Source: Hortaea werneckii (taxonomy: Eukaryota > Ascomycota > Dothideomycetes > Mycosphaerellales > Teratosphaeriaceae). Taken from it: a stretch of 64,000 nucleotides of DNA. A program made the position numbers and the translations under genes. The stretch lies in contig JBAOKB010000054.1 in NCBI GenBank assembly GCA_037044905.1, positions 124,001 to 188,000 of the forward strand. Reading direction: 5' to 3'. Below the pieces are notes generated by a model that saw only the letters and a program-made list of their open reading frames with translations, did no database searches and was not told where the DNA came from. The first letter of the stretch is position 1. Every line of letters begins with the position of its first letter. Shown piece by piece: positions 21,401 through 32,962 of the stretch.

Positions 21401-24191
21401 CTCGTATGCGCCGTCACAGACATCTTTATCGGCTTCCTCGAGTTTCTCCTCTGACCGTGCAGCCACTTTGACATCTGAGGAGCCCTTCTCCTCAGCTTAT
21501 ACGGACTCGTTGACCTCTTTCGAACTGACGACGTTTTCGACCGGTCCTCCGTCATCCTCGTCATCCTTGACAGCCAACAGTGAAAGTACCCCACTTAGCT
21601 CACAGTCGTCATCATTCCCTCCCGACGAAACGGCCTTTACCAGTTCTTCTTCGCTCACGGAACTATCTGCGAGCAGCTTACAGTCAGGATCACCAGGAAC
21701 CATTCTGACCTCTTCAAGTCTTTCTCCAAGCTCCACAGGCTCTTCCGCGCCCTCTTGTCTCTCTCAGCCTACAAGTTGCCCGGCCGTGGACGAGCAAACG
21801 ATAGTAGACTGCAGCACCGGCAGCCAGTATGACATCGAATGCAATATAAGCTATGAAGGCACTATCTTTGACATTGTGACGGCATCAGATCTACTGTCCT
21901 GCCTAGATTTCTGCTCGCCTGCTCCAAGCTGCCAAGCTGCTGCCTACAATATCGAGACGCAAATCTGTAACCAATATGAAGACCTCTCTGGAAATCCAAT
22001 CTATTCCCCAAACACTCAATTTGCGACTTTGTTGCAACGAGTCAACGCAGATGATGGATACGCAGATGATGGATCTTTCGGCGCAGAGTCCATTTCGGAG
22101 CCGGACCCGACCTCAGCCTCGTCAGACATGAGCCCAAGTGAGACCACGCAGAGTAGCCAATTCAGCGCCGAGCAATCGTATGCGCCTACCACCGCTTCTT
22201 CTGGATCAGTACTGGAGTCGAGATCGGTCTCATCAGAAACCAGCGCAAGCTCGTTTGTGCAGAGCAGTCAAATAAGCTCAGACAACGCCCTTACGCAATT
22301 TACAAGTGGTGAACAGACGTCAAGTAGCTTTCCTGGGCCACCCAGCTCGACACTTAGCTTTGCTACAAATCTCTCAAGCTCATCGACGATATTCACGGCC
22401 ACTTCGAGCCCTTCTCAAACAGAGACATCGACATTTTCAGAGACCTCCGGCGTGGCATTAGGCTCCTCGAGCAGCAGCAGGAACGCCACTGAGCCGCCAC
22501 TGCCCACTGCTACCGGAATACCTTCTTGCAGCACACAGGACGAGCAATCTACCTACACAGACCCTTCAACGGGTAGTGTTTACGTTGTTCAGTGCAATAA
22601 AGAATACCAGGGGGTCGTCGAAAGATCGATATATGAGCCAGGCGTAGAAGAATGCGTCACCGACTGCTCAACGAATGCACGATGCATTGGAGTCGGTTAC
22701 GATACAGAGGAAGAGATTTGCAACGAATACAGCGCCTTCGTTCCAGCCAGCGGCAATTACTCACAAAGGGTCGTCTTCGCTCAGATGAGGGCCAGAGCTG
22801 TAGTCTATGATGGCGGGTTGACAACGACTGTGCCAATCTCTCCCAGCTATGTCCCTTCGACAGCAGTCACCACTCCACTTCCACCTTCAATGGCGGGAAG
22901 CACTTCTGTCTCGATATTGTCCACATCTTTATCACCTTCGTCGTCGTTCAGCGTGACCTCGACGTCGAACGCCGCGTTCACCACCCGCAGCACCAGCAGT
23001 GTAGACAAGCAACCGGCAAGCTCACTCACTACGCCTGCTGCGACGACAGCCCTGTCCGAGTCTTACAGCTCTCCTTCAACTATTCAAACACTTTCGTCTG
23101 GCCCCGCAGATTCTTCGAATGCAATGCCGTATGTCAGCTCGGAGGCCACTGACTCAACTCGGACCACAGCGCGGGCTACGAGCGACATCGCTCTGAGCTC
23201 TTCATCTGATGTTAATGGCGCTTCGTCGCAAACTGGCGCTGCAGTGCTGTCTTCATCCGATACCAGTGTGACAGGTCAATCTGCCTCAGCCTCAGAGCTA
23301 AGCTCGATATCTCCACCTACCTTTCAATTATCCGCAAGTGGTGCCTCTGCATCTTTCTCTCTCCGAACCTCGAGCAGCAATGACGCTGTCACGATGAGTT
23401 CCACTCCCACACAAAATGCTCCAGCATCATACTACACCGCACCATACGCGACCACATCACGTTCTACTGTTGCTAGTTCAACCAAGACTCTCGATCCTTC
23501 CGCCACGGTCTGCCCGGACTACGATGGCTCCGCTGCGGTTGACGAGAACGGGGTCGCCTACTATGTTCAGTGCGGCGTAGCATACAATGGGACTGTCATC
23601 AACTCCTCTTCGCAGAAAAGACAAGTAGTCCTCGGCTATACTATTCTCCAATGCACTGATATGTGCGATGAGAACGAGGAGTGCGTCGGACTGACGCTTG
23701 GCTCAGATGGAAGGTGTACGCAGTACAGCTATGTGTCTGGCTACCTGCCAGATCAGGCCCCTGTCGCTGCGGTGCCCTTGGCTCGAGCCGCCAACTTACC
23801 CACAGAAATCAGTGTTGCCGCCACATCCACCAACGTCCTGTACAGTAGCTCCACCTTCGGCGTTGCGAGCTCCCAGACTGATACGTCCTCTATAAGAGCT
23901 ACTGTATCGCCTTCTCAGGAATCAACAAGGACCGAAACGTCTTCTGCAGGAGCTTTAACGTATATCGATGTTTCCACTGAATCACCTGCACAAGCATCGA
24001 CAGGCACCAGCGCATTCAACACCTCGATGTCGTCAAGTCTTACAATGAGCCCGGCCGCTCCGACAAAGTCCACCAACGCGCCAGCGATCGTGACCATTTT
24101 CGTCACGCCCTCGACGTGCACCGCTTCTCACTCCGTCCGATTCTCAACCACAACCACGTACACGATTGTCACGGTTGGTGCCCCGTCTTAA
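18426..24191 (+). CDS. Secreted Ser/Thr-rich (mucin-like) glycoprotein with PAN/apple-like Cys domains
   Basis: The gene begins MIGGRTMLTLIIALLVHQVTSS, a clear signal peptide. Four Cys-rich modules share the pattern CP-x-D/VQC(G/N)xxY...C..C...C.G..Y......C..Y (PAN/apple-like): one at the N-terminus across exons 1-3, and three in the last exon near 21780-22000, 22520-22750 and 23510-23730. Between them lie Thr-rich repeats (TTTVVTY, TVTSVQP) and long Ser/Thr-rich tracts suited to O-glycosylation. Supported introns are 18571-18637, 18766-18829, 18861-18921, 19152-19231, 19344-19432, 19463-19659, 19709-19767, 19972-20051, 20147-20197, 20285-20338, 20435-20489, 20973-21024, 21058-21109 and 21222-21274. 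A junction near 20641-20874 does not close in phase and may hide a frame break. The last exon alone encodes about 970 residues. No GPI signal or C-terminal TM is visible. A cell-wall or secreted adhesion role is inference. Confidence 0.75.
20285..20584 (+). repeat. Tandem 150-bp intron-exon cassette duplication inside the PAN glycoprotein gene
   Basis: Intron 20285-20338 plus its exon (20339-20434) and intron 20435-20489 plus the start of its exon form two adjacent copies with an exact 150-bp offset. Both exons read A(S/Y)T(V/I)ERTQTQQTTVRET followed by SVAPGPTQTVTS, with mostly silent differences. The introns are also recognisably related. This is a recent in-frame intragenic duplication. 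Confidence 0.85.
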
Positions 24192-27162
24192 ATCACCAAA
24201 CACATTCTGCGCACGCCTTGCGCATTGTCTGGAGTCTTCCACTTGTTTTTACTGCATCATTCTGTACCGCACGAGCAAGAAAGCTCATTCATTTCTTTCA
24301 CGATGGAACGGTCACTTTTACCCCCAAAAAGAATTACGGCTGCCCAATTTGTGTATTACTATATAGGATCTCGCGTCTAGGAAGTCCAATAAAGACGGTG
24401 TGCGTGCTTCCAAAACCTGCTCTCTTCTCTGCTCGTAATCAATGCAAGAGTCTATGGGCAGTGGCATGAGGTGTTTTCAGATGCAGTTTGGGTCTGATAC
24501 CACCTATGATTTCGGCATACACACCACCGCCTGAGAACTCATACAGTTTCAACTTGCTATAAGAATCGCAAAAATCGAACGTATCTCATTGCTATAGAGG
24601 TGGTATTGTTAAGTAGAAGCACAGTATAGTAGCATCTAGAGCGAAAAAGCTAACGGGGATTCATATAGTATAGAGCGGTATTGCTAGTCGAAGGATTTCA
24701 ACATCGAGTTCGGACTGTAACGAGCGAAGCCTGTCAAGGATATTAACACCGCATAGGTGCGCGAAGTGAGCGGTTGAAACCCAAGGTTCTCCTGACCAAC
24801 AATCATCGTTTGGCGCCTGCGACATCTGCCTTCCGGTCGTATGGAAGCGAATTGCCGCCGGTGCCGTGCGGTGAAGTCAGGACATGAAGTCCCAAGAGGC
24901 TTGTCTCACAATCACACGCGCTATCGCGTGCGGGCGTGCACGGACGAGTTTCGCCTCGACGCTTGCTCGCTCACAGGGCAGAGAGGTGGGCGGGTAGTCT
25001 TTGATGCGGTTCAAAGTCAAACCCGCTTCTGCCAATCTACGTGCCTTCCATAGGCGGACGCTGCTCCCCGCGGAAATTCTTATCGACTATTGTGTTATTA
25101 TTGATCTCTTGAGCATCTTGCAGTCGGAAGTAGTGGATAGTGGGCAAGAGGAAAACAAATTCCCCGGCGTTATATCCCTTATATGTCGGCGGTGTGTGGT
25201 GACGCGACTCGTCACTCGATTTCCATTGGACGGAGAGCTGTACATGATCTACAGTACGTATAGGCTATTAACCGAAGTGTACAAAATGACCCGTGACGCC
25301 GCGACGGTACGCGGCAACACATGCATTTGACGGCAAGTGGGCACTACTACTAGAATAGGCGCGGGAATGGGGATTTACAATTCGGATCTCCAACGACTGG
25401 CAAAGAGAGGTGAAGCGACCGAGGCAAATTTTCTTGGGCTTGCGGCGGGGTTAGTAGTTAGCCATGCTGATCGCCTATATACATACCGATGTGCAGACTG
25501 ACCAGCTGGCTGTTTGATTCAGCGACTGGTCGTAACTCGTAACTCGTGCCACGTTGCCCGTTGACCCTTGCCGGGAGCATTTGCCGTCGTCCGCGGAGTG
25601 AAAAGCGCAGTGTAGCGGCATTTCGGCGAAGTCCATGTTTTAGCTTGGAGGCAAGGACGCAGCGAGAAATAATAAAACGGGGCAGGCACACGGTGTGTAG
25701 ACTCCACGGCACACAAGTCAGTTGGGAAACGTTTCTTGGACGCCAGGTACCGAGAGACCAGGATGAAGTCAGAAGTGCGACGGACGGGATGCAGTAGGTA
25801 GCAGTGAATGAATTGGGTAGTGAGCACTCGGCAGACGGGGAGGTGTACAGAATGACAATAACAATGAAATAAGGCCACCACGGCAGGAGCTCAAAAATGG
25901 TGCGGTTGGAGATCCATGGGTACAGCAAAGCAGCAGTACAGTACGTACCACTCATAATCACTGGGCAGGCGTCACTGCTGCTGCCTCGATGTGCTATTGG
26001 GATCCGCAGAGATCAGCTGCTTTGCGTTGCCGTTTATGAGGTAGCTTCGCTCTTTTACCGTCCCACCCCGTTGACCGCGAAGCATCCGACGGGCTGGGCG
26101 GCAACAGACGGGTGACGAAAGCGGATTGCGCCTCTTGTTGTCGCCACTCACGATCATTATTGCCATATACATATGTAGTGTCTCCGTGCATAAGTCTGGT
26201 AGCTGTTTGAGAAAGAATATCATGTTCTATCTGACTGCCTCAGACAAGGGAGGCTGACCTGCAGCAGCAGCATACACGCCATGTCGGTAAGAAGAATGGC
26301 TTTGTCCACTGCACCCGGGCGGGTGGTTGTCAGAGGCAGCTGGGCAGCCAAGAGTCGTGGGATTGCGGCTACCCGAGCGAGTGACGCCATAGCGCGCATC
26401 GCCCTGCGTCTAATGAACCGCTCCACCAGACATGATGCTCCCCCGATTCCCCCGATTTGCCCCTGTCCGAGGGAGGTACACTGTAGGTGTTAATCCCATC
26501 CACTCCATCACGCCCGGCGCTTTCTCTCTCACGCCGTCGTGCAACCCAAGAACGATCAAACGACGTCGCGAGGCAGGCGGTGCAATGCCGTGGCTATCAG
26601 CCCTTCGGACCTCCACTTTGTCTGTTAGCGGGCGACTAGTACCGAGTAGTATCCTACCTGAGGAGGTATAGGCAGATAATCCCAGCGTGTCCGTGTGCAA
26701 GTAGGGTGTGGTAGCGACTGACGGTGGCAACTTCGTTATCATCATCATCATCATCATCACCATCATCATCATTCGTCCCCGCCGCTACCAAGAAACCAAA
26801 CCTCCCACTTTCCCGCTCCCACTATTCCATTGTTATTATTTGCTTCCCACACCCACCTGCGCCGACAGCTAGCTGCACCATCATACCTTCTGCTGCAGGG
26901 TCCGGCCGTGCGCTAGTAATGTCTAATTGAGCGCCATCTCACCACCCCAAGAAAGTCCCCTTCTTCCATCTGGTGTGTCTATCTCATTCGCGAAGGAGAA
27001 AAAAATTAAAGGTCCCTTCACACCCCGACCACGAGCGTGACTCTCCCCAGTCACTGTACAGTCCCCCGACCTGGCTGCCCTCCCCTCCTCCCACACACGA
27101 CCGCCATCGGCTGCTGTCGCGTTCTGAACTGTCGTTGTTTCGGGTGTGACGACCCTTGGCAC
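24192..27162. other. Gene-poor stretch of about 3 kb
   Basis: This is downstream of the PAN glycoprotein and upstream of the SCOC gene. Only short chance ORFs on both strands were found, and none carries a recognisable domain. It contains a CAT trinucleotide microsatellite at 26738-26772. The last 200 bp is pyrimidine-rich and likely 5' UTR/promoter of the SCOC gene. Confidence 0.5.
26738..26772. repeat. (CAT)n/(ATC)n trinucleotide microsatellite
   Basis: About eleven consecutive ATC/CAT triplets with one CAC interruption lie in the intergenic region. This is a simple-sequence repeat with no coding context. Confidence 0.9.
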
Positions 27163-27183
27163 ATGCACTCTCGGAGGCCATGA
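27163..27183 (+). promoter_or_regulatory. Short uORF overlapping the SCOC start codon
   Basis: ATG at 27163 opens a six-codon frame (MHSRRP) whose TGA stop (27181-27183) overlaps the downstream main ATG (27180-27182) as ATGA. It would be in the mRNA if transcription starts upstream of 27163. Such overlap is compatible with leaky scanning or termination-reinitiation control; function is inference. Confidence 0.5.
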
Positions 27184-27744
27184 CCTCGAATTCGGCTGCC
27201 CGCGCGGTCCCCTCTATCGGCGAACCCTCCGTCCACTTCCAGCAGCCCAGTCCATCACACTCTCCTCTCTCTTCAGCAGACTCGAGCGCCGTGGTGAGTG
27301 AAGATGATGGTCCGCGTCTCCACACTCGGCCGAAATTAGGGAGTCGGAAAAGCAGCGGCAGCATGATCGTCTCGCGCGAACAAGCGACCACGGTGGTGGA
27401 GTCGGACATTGAGGAAGGCGACGTGCGCACCATGTCACCGCGCAGAAACAGCGCCGAAGTCGACAAATTGGAAGAGCAGGCGCGCAAGGACCTGATCGAG
27501 CAGGCCAAGGTGCTTCAGACGAGCCTGCAGGCGATTGTAGATCGCGTCGAAGAGGTCAAGAGCGAACACGAGAAGCTTGAGGGCGGCAACAAGTTCTTGC
27601 AATCGTGAGTTTACCGACACATCGACGGTCGCTCTGACACGATACTGTATACTAACGCCTTGCAGATACATTGGCGAGCTCATGCAGACCTCCAAGATCA
27701 CCTCGTCGGCGCCTTCCAAAAAGGGAAAGGGTCGCAGTAAGTAA
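27180..27744 (+). CDS. Short coiled-coil protein (SCOC/Slo1 family)
   Basis: The main ATG is at 27180. The first ~95 residues are Ser-rich and low complexity. They are followed by a helical block, KLEEQARKDLIEQAKVLQT, then SLQAIVDRVEEVKSEHEKLE, continuing to the C-terminus. This matches the SCOCO domain of short coiled-coil proteins, which bind Arl-family small GTPases at the Golgi (known for SCOC and yeast Slo1). One intron, 27605-27665 (GTGAGT...GCAG), splits codon TC|A and rejoins FLQSYIGELMQTSK. The protein ends GKGRSK at 27742-27744, about 167 residues. No frame break was seen. The terminal AGTAAGTAAG resembles a splice donor, so an alternative longer C-terminus cannot be excluded. Confidence 0.8.
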
Positions 27745-30700
27745 GCGGGCTTCTGCGCGGATTCCACCAAGGGAATCCATCAAAATCAACCCATCAATCA
27801 CCGCTCGCGTGAGCATCGCAAGCATGGTGCGGCCCATTCTGGCCGCTGGCGTTACATAGGTATGGTTTATGCATGTCGCTCGCTAATCGCGAGACGACCG
27901 GTGGCAGGCGTTGTCGGAGCATTACATTCGCAACAACAGGAAGGAAGTATCATGAAATGCCTGTACTATACTATCATCATAAGCAATCAAGCTCGTGCAA
28001 TATGCGCAAAGCATAATCAATCAAGACAGCTACGGCAATGCCTGCGACGGGCACAGTCCAACATACAAAAGGAACACCGTCTCAGGCTCCAGTCACATGC
28101 GATGGAACCTCTTCGCTACAGATGGACTTCGAAGAAACCCCATCGCTAACGGCTCTGGAACACTACCGCCACGGCCGCTCACATCACGTGCTTGAAGTAA
28201 CTTACGCACAAATTCCATCACACAGGTTTGTCACCATAGCCATACTGCTCAGGCTGGACCCGTGAAAGGCAAGCGCCTTGATCCTTCGCTTCTGGCTTCT
28301 GGTGTGTCACTAAACAGTAATTCGCCAATGCGACCGCGTCGAGTGAAAACATCAAGATCTCGGAAAAACATGCACTGCCCATTGCGACAACAGAGACCAA
28401 ACCATTATCTACTCGTTCAGTCTCAGAGAATGAGTTGCTGACACGGCACCAGCTATCGCTTTACTTTGTCTGCTCGAGACCGACCACAGCAAATTACTGT
28501 GGCACCGAAAGCTTTCGCCGTGCTCATATCAAGGAAATGAGGCTGAACACCTTTTCTGGACGATCGTGTTCCTTCGCCATCTCTGCCAAGTTGAAGACTA
28601 CTCGGGCTCTCGCAGTACAGTGGTCTGCTCCGAGCAAGTGCACTCCCGACCAGCAGACTGAAGAGTTGCCCGGGACACGCATGGGTCTCGAAACCTGCCA
28701 AAGTCTTTCGACGGCTGCCCTTGATCAGTCAGTTGTCTCATTCGCATTGACTGCTGCCGCTGTCGTTGAAAGTCAGACTAGTCAGATTCTCCTCCGAGCA
28801 ACCATTCCGCTCTGAAATTCAAACTGCAACCAAACCTTGGACTTGTCTGCGAAAAGTACGGCAGCTGAACCTCGAGCAGAGTCCTTCCTTGCAAGAAGCA
28901 GCTCGGAAGTACTTGCCAGGCACAGCAATGCAGCATCTTGGCCCAAGATGTTCTCTTCTGTCAGCTGAGCTGCAGGATGAACTGTCTTGTTTCAAGTTCT
29001 GACTGCGGCTGTCAATCGACCTCGTCCTGTTTTACTACGTTGGTACATTGCCACACGCGAGCCCGGGAATGACTCAGATCATTCTTGCCAGGCTACCTTG
29101 TACAGATTCCCTTTGCATTGCAAGGATGCGCGCTCGAATCGATAGCTTGACCGAACAATGGTTCACGTCTAATCCCAAGCAATGCAACGGCGTGTCAGGG
29201 GTTTGGCTGCCGGCTGGCGCGATCAGTTGAGCGGTCAACAACCGAGTAATTGTGTTCTCCTATCTCCCAGGTGATCGGGATGTGAATGCTGGCGTCAAGC
29301 TGGAGGAGGCGAAGAATCTGATGCCAGCGCAGATTGTCAATGCCATGTAGCGGCCCGCCGACCTTGCTCTTGCTTCCCAGCTCCCGCTGATTGCTTTTTG
29401 CGAATCGGTTCTCTACATCCTAAAGTCATTCAAGAAGATGATCAGTGCTGCCATGCCCTTGGTGTCAATGAAGGCAGAATCGAAAGAGCATTACTCCAGG
29501 ACATAGCTCAATCTCTCTCTACCCTACGCGATCTTCGGACGCTTCGCTCTTCTAACCTCCTGACTGGCGAACAGCCATGGCAAGTCCCATGGTCCATAAA
29601 AGTCCATCAAGATCTTGGACTCGTTGATTCACCAAAGCCTTTGGCGAGATCTTCACGGGCGTGGATGCAGTGAAGAAGATGATCGTAGCGAGGGCATGGT
29701 CAGTGGCACTCAGGGTGGGCCGAGGAGTCAATGTCTCAGTCCTGCAATCTGCTGATCAAGTAATTCGGCAATCCGCGCCGGGAACAAACTGACCAAGCAG
29801 CGCGCGATGGAATTGACAGGCAAATGGAGATTTTGTGGCCACTGGCGCAGTGCTGGATCTGCCAATCCGAGCAAAACATGCGTACTGAGTACGTGGCCAC
29901 CGACTCTTACATAAATCGCAAGACAACAGGCGCGATCAAAGCCATCACTCTGCTTCGAGGCTCCAGGCCAGTGCCGTGCGGGACAATGTAAAGTTGGGAG
30001 TATCAACTTGCTGATGAGCCCGCGGCACGAACAGTCTGAAAGAGGAGCTCAGCAAGCATTCTATGCGCTGTAGCTTAGCAGAGAGTAGACAGGCATAGAG
30101 CTTCGTGTGATGGAGCTCCTTGTTGTTCTTGGAGTGAGTGAAAATTTAACTCCAGAGTAACACATCTCACTTGAAGATTTGAATCTCACTTCGTCTTACT
30201 CAGAGAGCGGTAGCTGGATCGATGGATGGTCATGGAAGGGTTGAACAAGGACATATGCACAGCGCATTCGAGCATCACACAGAAGGCTGAGAATTGATTC
30301 ATCAGAGGACGCGAATGGTGTGAAAGCAAAGTTTGTTCCTCTCACGATGAGTCGGTCCTTTTATTACTAGAGAAGCAAGACATACACACCGTGAGCTTTG
30401 GCGAATCCTCATTAGTGTAGCGCGGGTGTTCTGCCAATGTAGACCAAAGGTAACTCCGTGACAATCGGCTGGTCTTTGTCATGTATAATAACTCCATGTA
30501 ACAAGACATCGCCAATGTCAACAACATAGTCTCCAAAGTTATGGTAACAATGCTATTTGATATCAGAAAAGGTAGATATAGCATCCTGTCCCTTTGGAGA
30601 GCCCAACAGAAGAGACGACTTCCACGCTGCTGCACCGAGGACGGCATCTCGCCCAGAACGCCGAAGACGGCATACCGGCAAATTCTTACACAACAAAATT

Positions 30701-30946
30701 CACGCGAAAAGCCGACCTTCTCGATTCATACTGGTACCGCCGCTTCGCACTCGGCCTTAACAAGTAGTGATTTGTGGAGAATTATTAAGGTAGCTCGTAA
30801 TAACATTTCCATTCCTTTCTGATCGCACTCCTACACATGCGCCCTTCAACCCCAGCATTTCTGACTCGTCTATGGTGCTTCCCAACGCTCGGAGCAAAGG
30901 CGTGTGGCAAATAATAGCAGAAGAGTGAAAAAACCCCGGCCGGCGG
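27745..30946. other. Gene-poor stretch of about 3.2 kb
   Basis: No coding sequence with domain resemblance was found on either strand. ORFs up to about 126 codons (28435-28815) lack conserved features and are not supported. There is no obvious tandem repeat, tRNA or transposon terminus. It may hold UTRs, non-coding RNA or remnants too decayed to recognise by eye. Confidence 0.5.
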
Positions 30947-32472
30947 ATGAGCCCAAATCCCAAAGGCAGCACGCCAGGACTATTACCACGCAACAACAGT
31001 ATCGACAGATCGCTTCACCCGACTACTTCGCCGCAGACCTCAGGACCGGCGCAGCCACCATGCGCTTCTTCCCCGCCAGCAGCTTGTGCTCCCCAGGCAG
31101 AGCGTGCCCGAGATGAGGACCCAGAGTCCGGCCCTCATTCCCCTCACAATGGCGAAAAGGACCAAGTCACGTACCCCGAAGGCGGGCTGGAAGCATGGCT
31201 CGTCGTGCTGGGATCTTTCCTGGGCATGACGGCCAGCTTTGGGTACATGAACACCATCGGCATCTACGAGGCCTACCTCAACACCAACCAGCTGTCCAAC
31301 TATGAGCAATCCACGACGGGTTGGGTCTTCAGCTTGTACATCTTCCTGTCTTTCTTCTGCGGCGTACAGATCGGACCCATCTTCGACGCGAAGGGACCAC
31401 GGCTGCTGGTGCTCTCGGGTAGCGTGCTGCTTCTGCTTAGCATTTTCCTCATGGGAGTCTGCACTGGTAAGTGCGAAGATTGAGCTGCTTTCTGGCCCGA
31501 ACAAAACGAGCAAAACTAACGTATCCCAGAGTACTGGCACTTCATCATCGTCTTCGGCATCCTCGGCGGCGTCGGCACATCCCTGATCTTCACACCCGCC
31601 GTCTCCTCCCTAGGCCACTTCTTCTTCGTCAATCGGGCAAACGCCACAGGCATCGCCGCCGCCGGGGGGTCAGTAGGCGGCATCATCTTCCCGCTGATGC
31701 TGCAATCGCTCTTCCCCAAAGTCGGCTGGGCCTGGGCGACGCGGATCCAGGGTTTCATCTTCCTGGGCCTGCTAATCGGCGCCAACCTCCTCATCAAGTC
31801 CCGTCTGCCCCCCAAACCCGGCGGCAGCGTGCTCCCGGACTTCGGATCTTCCGCCAACCCGCCTTCCTGCTCGCCACGATCGGGACCTACTTCCTCGAGT
31901 GGGGGCTCTTCGTCCCCCTCACGTACCTGGTCAGCTACGCCCTCCAGACGGGCGCCATGACCGAAGCCTTCTCCTTCCAGCTCATCGCCATCTTCAACGC
32001 GGGCTCGTCGCTCGGTCGCTGGGCGCCGGGCTACCTGGCCGACAAGTTCGGCCGGTACAATACCATGATCGCGACGACCATCGGCTGCATGACGAGCTCG
32101 CTAGGTCTATGGCTCCCGGCCGCCGTCCTCGCCGCTCAGGGCGATCCGAGCGATTCCACCATCAAGGGCTTGACGGTCACGTATGCGCTTATCATGGGAT
32201 TCTCGTCCGGGTCCAATATCTCCCTTACGCCCGTGTGTGTGGGGATGCTGTGCGATACGGAGGAATACGGGAGGTACTACGCTACCTGCTACACGATCGT
32301 CAGTTTCGGCACATTGACTGGTGTCCCGATCGCAGGCGCCATCATCTCGGCCTGTGACGGTGCGTACTGGGGCGTGGCAACGTGGACGGGACTATGCTAC
32401 GTTTGCGCCTTGGCCGCATTCGGTGCGGTGAGAGTGATCAATGCGGGGTGGAAGCTCAATGTACTGTACTAG
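30947..32472 (+). CDS. MFS transporter, monocarboxylate (MCT) type
   Basis: A disordered N-terminus of about 75 residues leads to YPEGGLEAWLVVLGSFLGMTASFGYMNTIGIYEAYL. This is the MCT-family entry signature (EGGxxAW...G...N..G.Y...Y). TM4-TM5 (IFTPAVSSLGHFF, NRANATGIAAAGGSVGGIIFPLML) is also typical of fungal MCT-like carriers. One intron, 31467-31529 (GTAAGT...CCCAG, branch CTAAC), joins G|AG. Within exon 2, PPKPGGSVLPDF changes frame near 31843 and continues as RIFRQPAFLLATIGTYFLEWGLFVP. One missing C (CC to C) explains it. The corrected protein is 487 residues. MCT-like fungal proteins transport monocarboxylates or riboflavin; the substrate here is unassigned. Confidence 0.88.
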
Positions 32473-32962
32473 CCGTGCAGTACCTACAGTGGGATGCCCC
32501 CTGCTTGCCGACAAGGGCGGGAAGAGGAACTGAAGGTTTCAACACCAAAGCGCTATCCGTTTCAACACAGGAAAGCCATCGACATTGACTCCAGCGAAGG
32601 TGTAGGTTAGAAAGAGAAACATTTGGGAAAAGCGAGCACGAGATTGACTTTATTTTGATTCATTCTTTGCAAGCGCTGCACTGGACATACAGTCGTTACC
32701 TTCTTAAAAAAAAACAAACAGTTCACATTACACCTTTGAGATATTCTAGCTATAAACATGACAGCAAATAGGTATCATAACAGGAGGGTGAAACCCATAC
32801 CCACCTCATTCTTATTGACCCCCCGAAGCCTAATGCGTCCAACCCAGCGCCATGCTAACCCCGGTTCCCGAACCGATGAGATTCAAATGCAAGTACAGCC
32901 CATGCAGCCAGAAGACAAGGAGAAGAGAAAGAAAAGGCATGAATCGCTTTCTCCTGCGAAAA
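32473..32962. other. Convergent 3' intergenic region
   Basis: About 490 bp lie between the stops of the MCT-type transporter (plus) and the Unc13-type gene (minus). It contains an A-rich run near 32706-32717 (TTCTTAAAAAAAAAAC) and TATTTTGATT-like AT-rich words that suit 3' end formation. No gene was seen. Confidence 0.5.

Noticed and set aside
25458..25961. 167-codon minus-strand ORF and overlapping frames
   Set aside because: Several frames on both strands overlap without any family resemblance.
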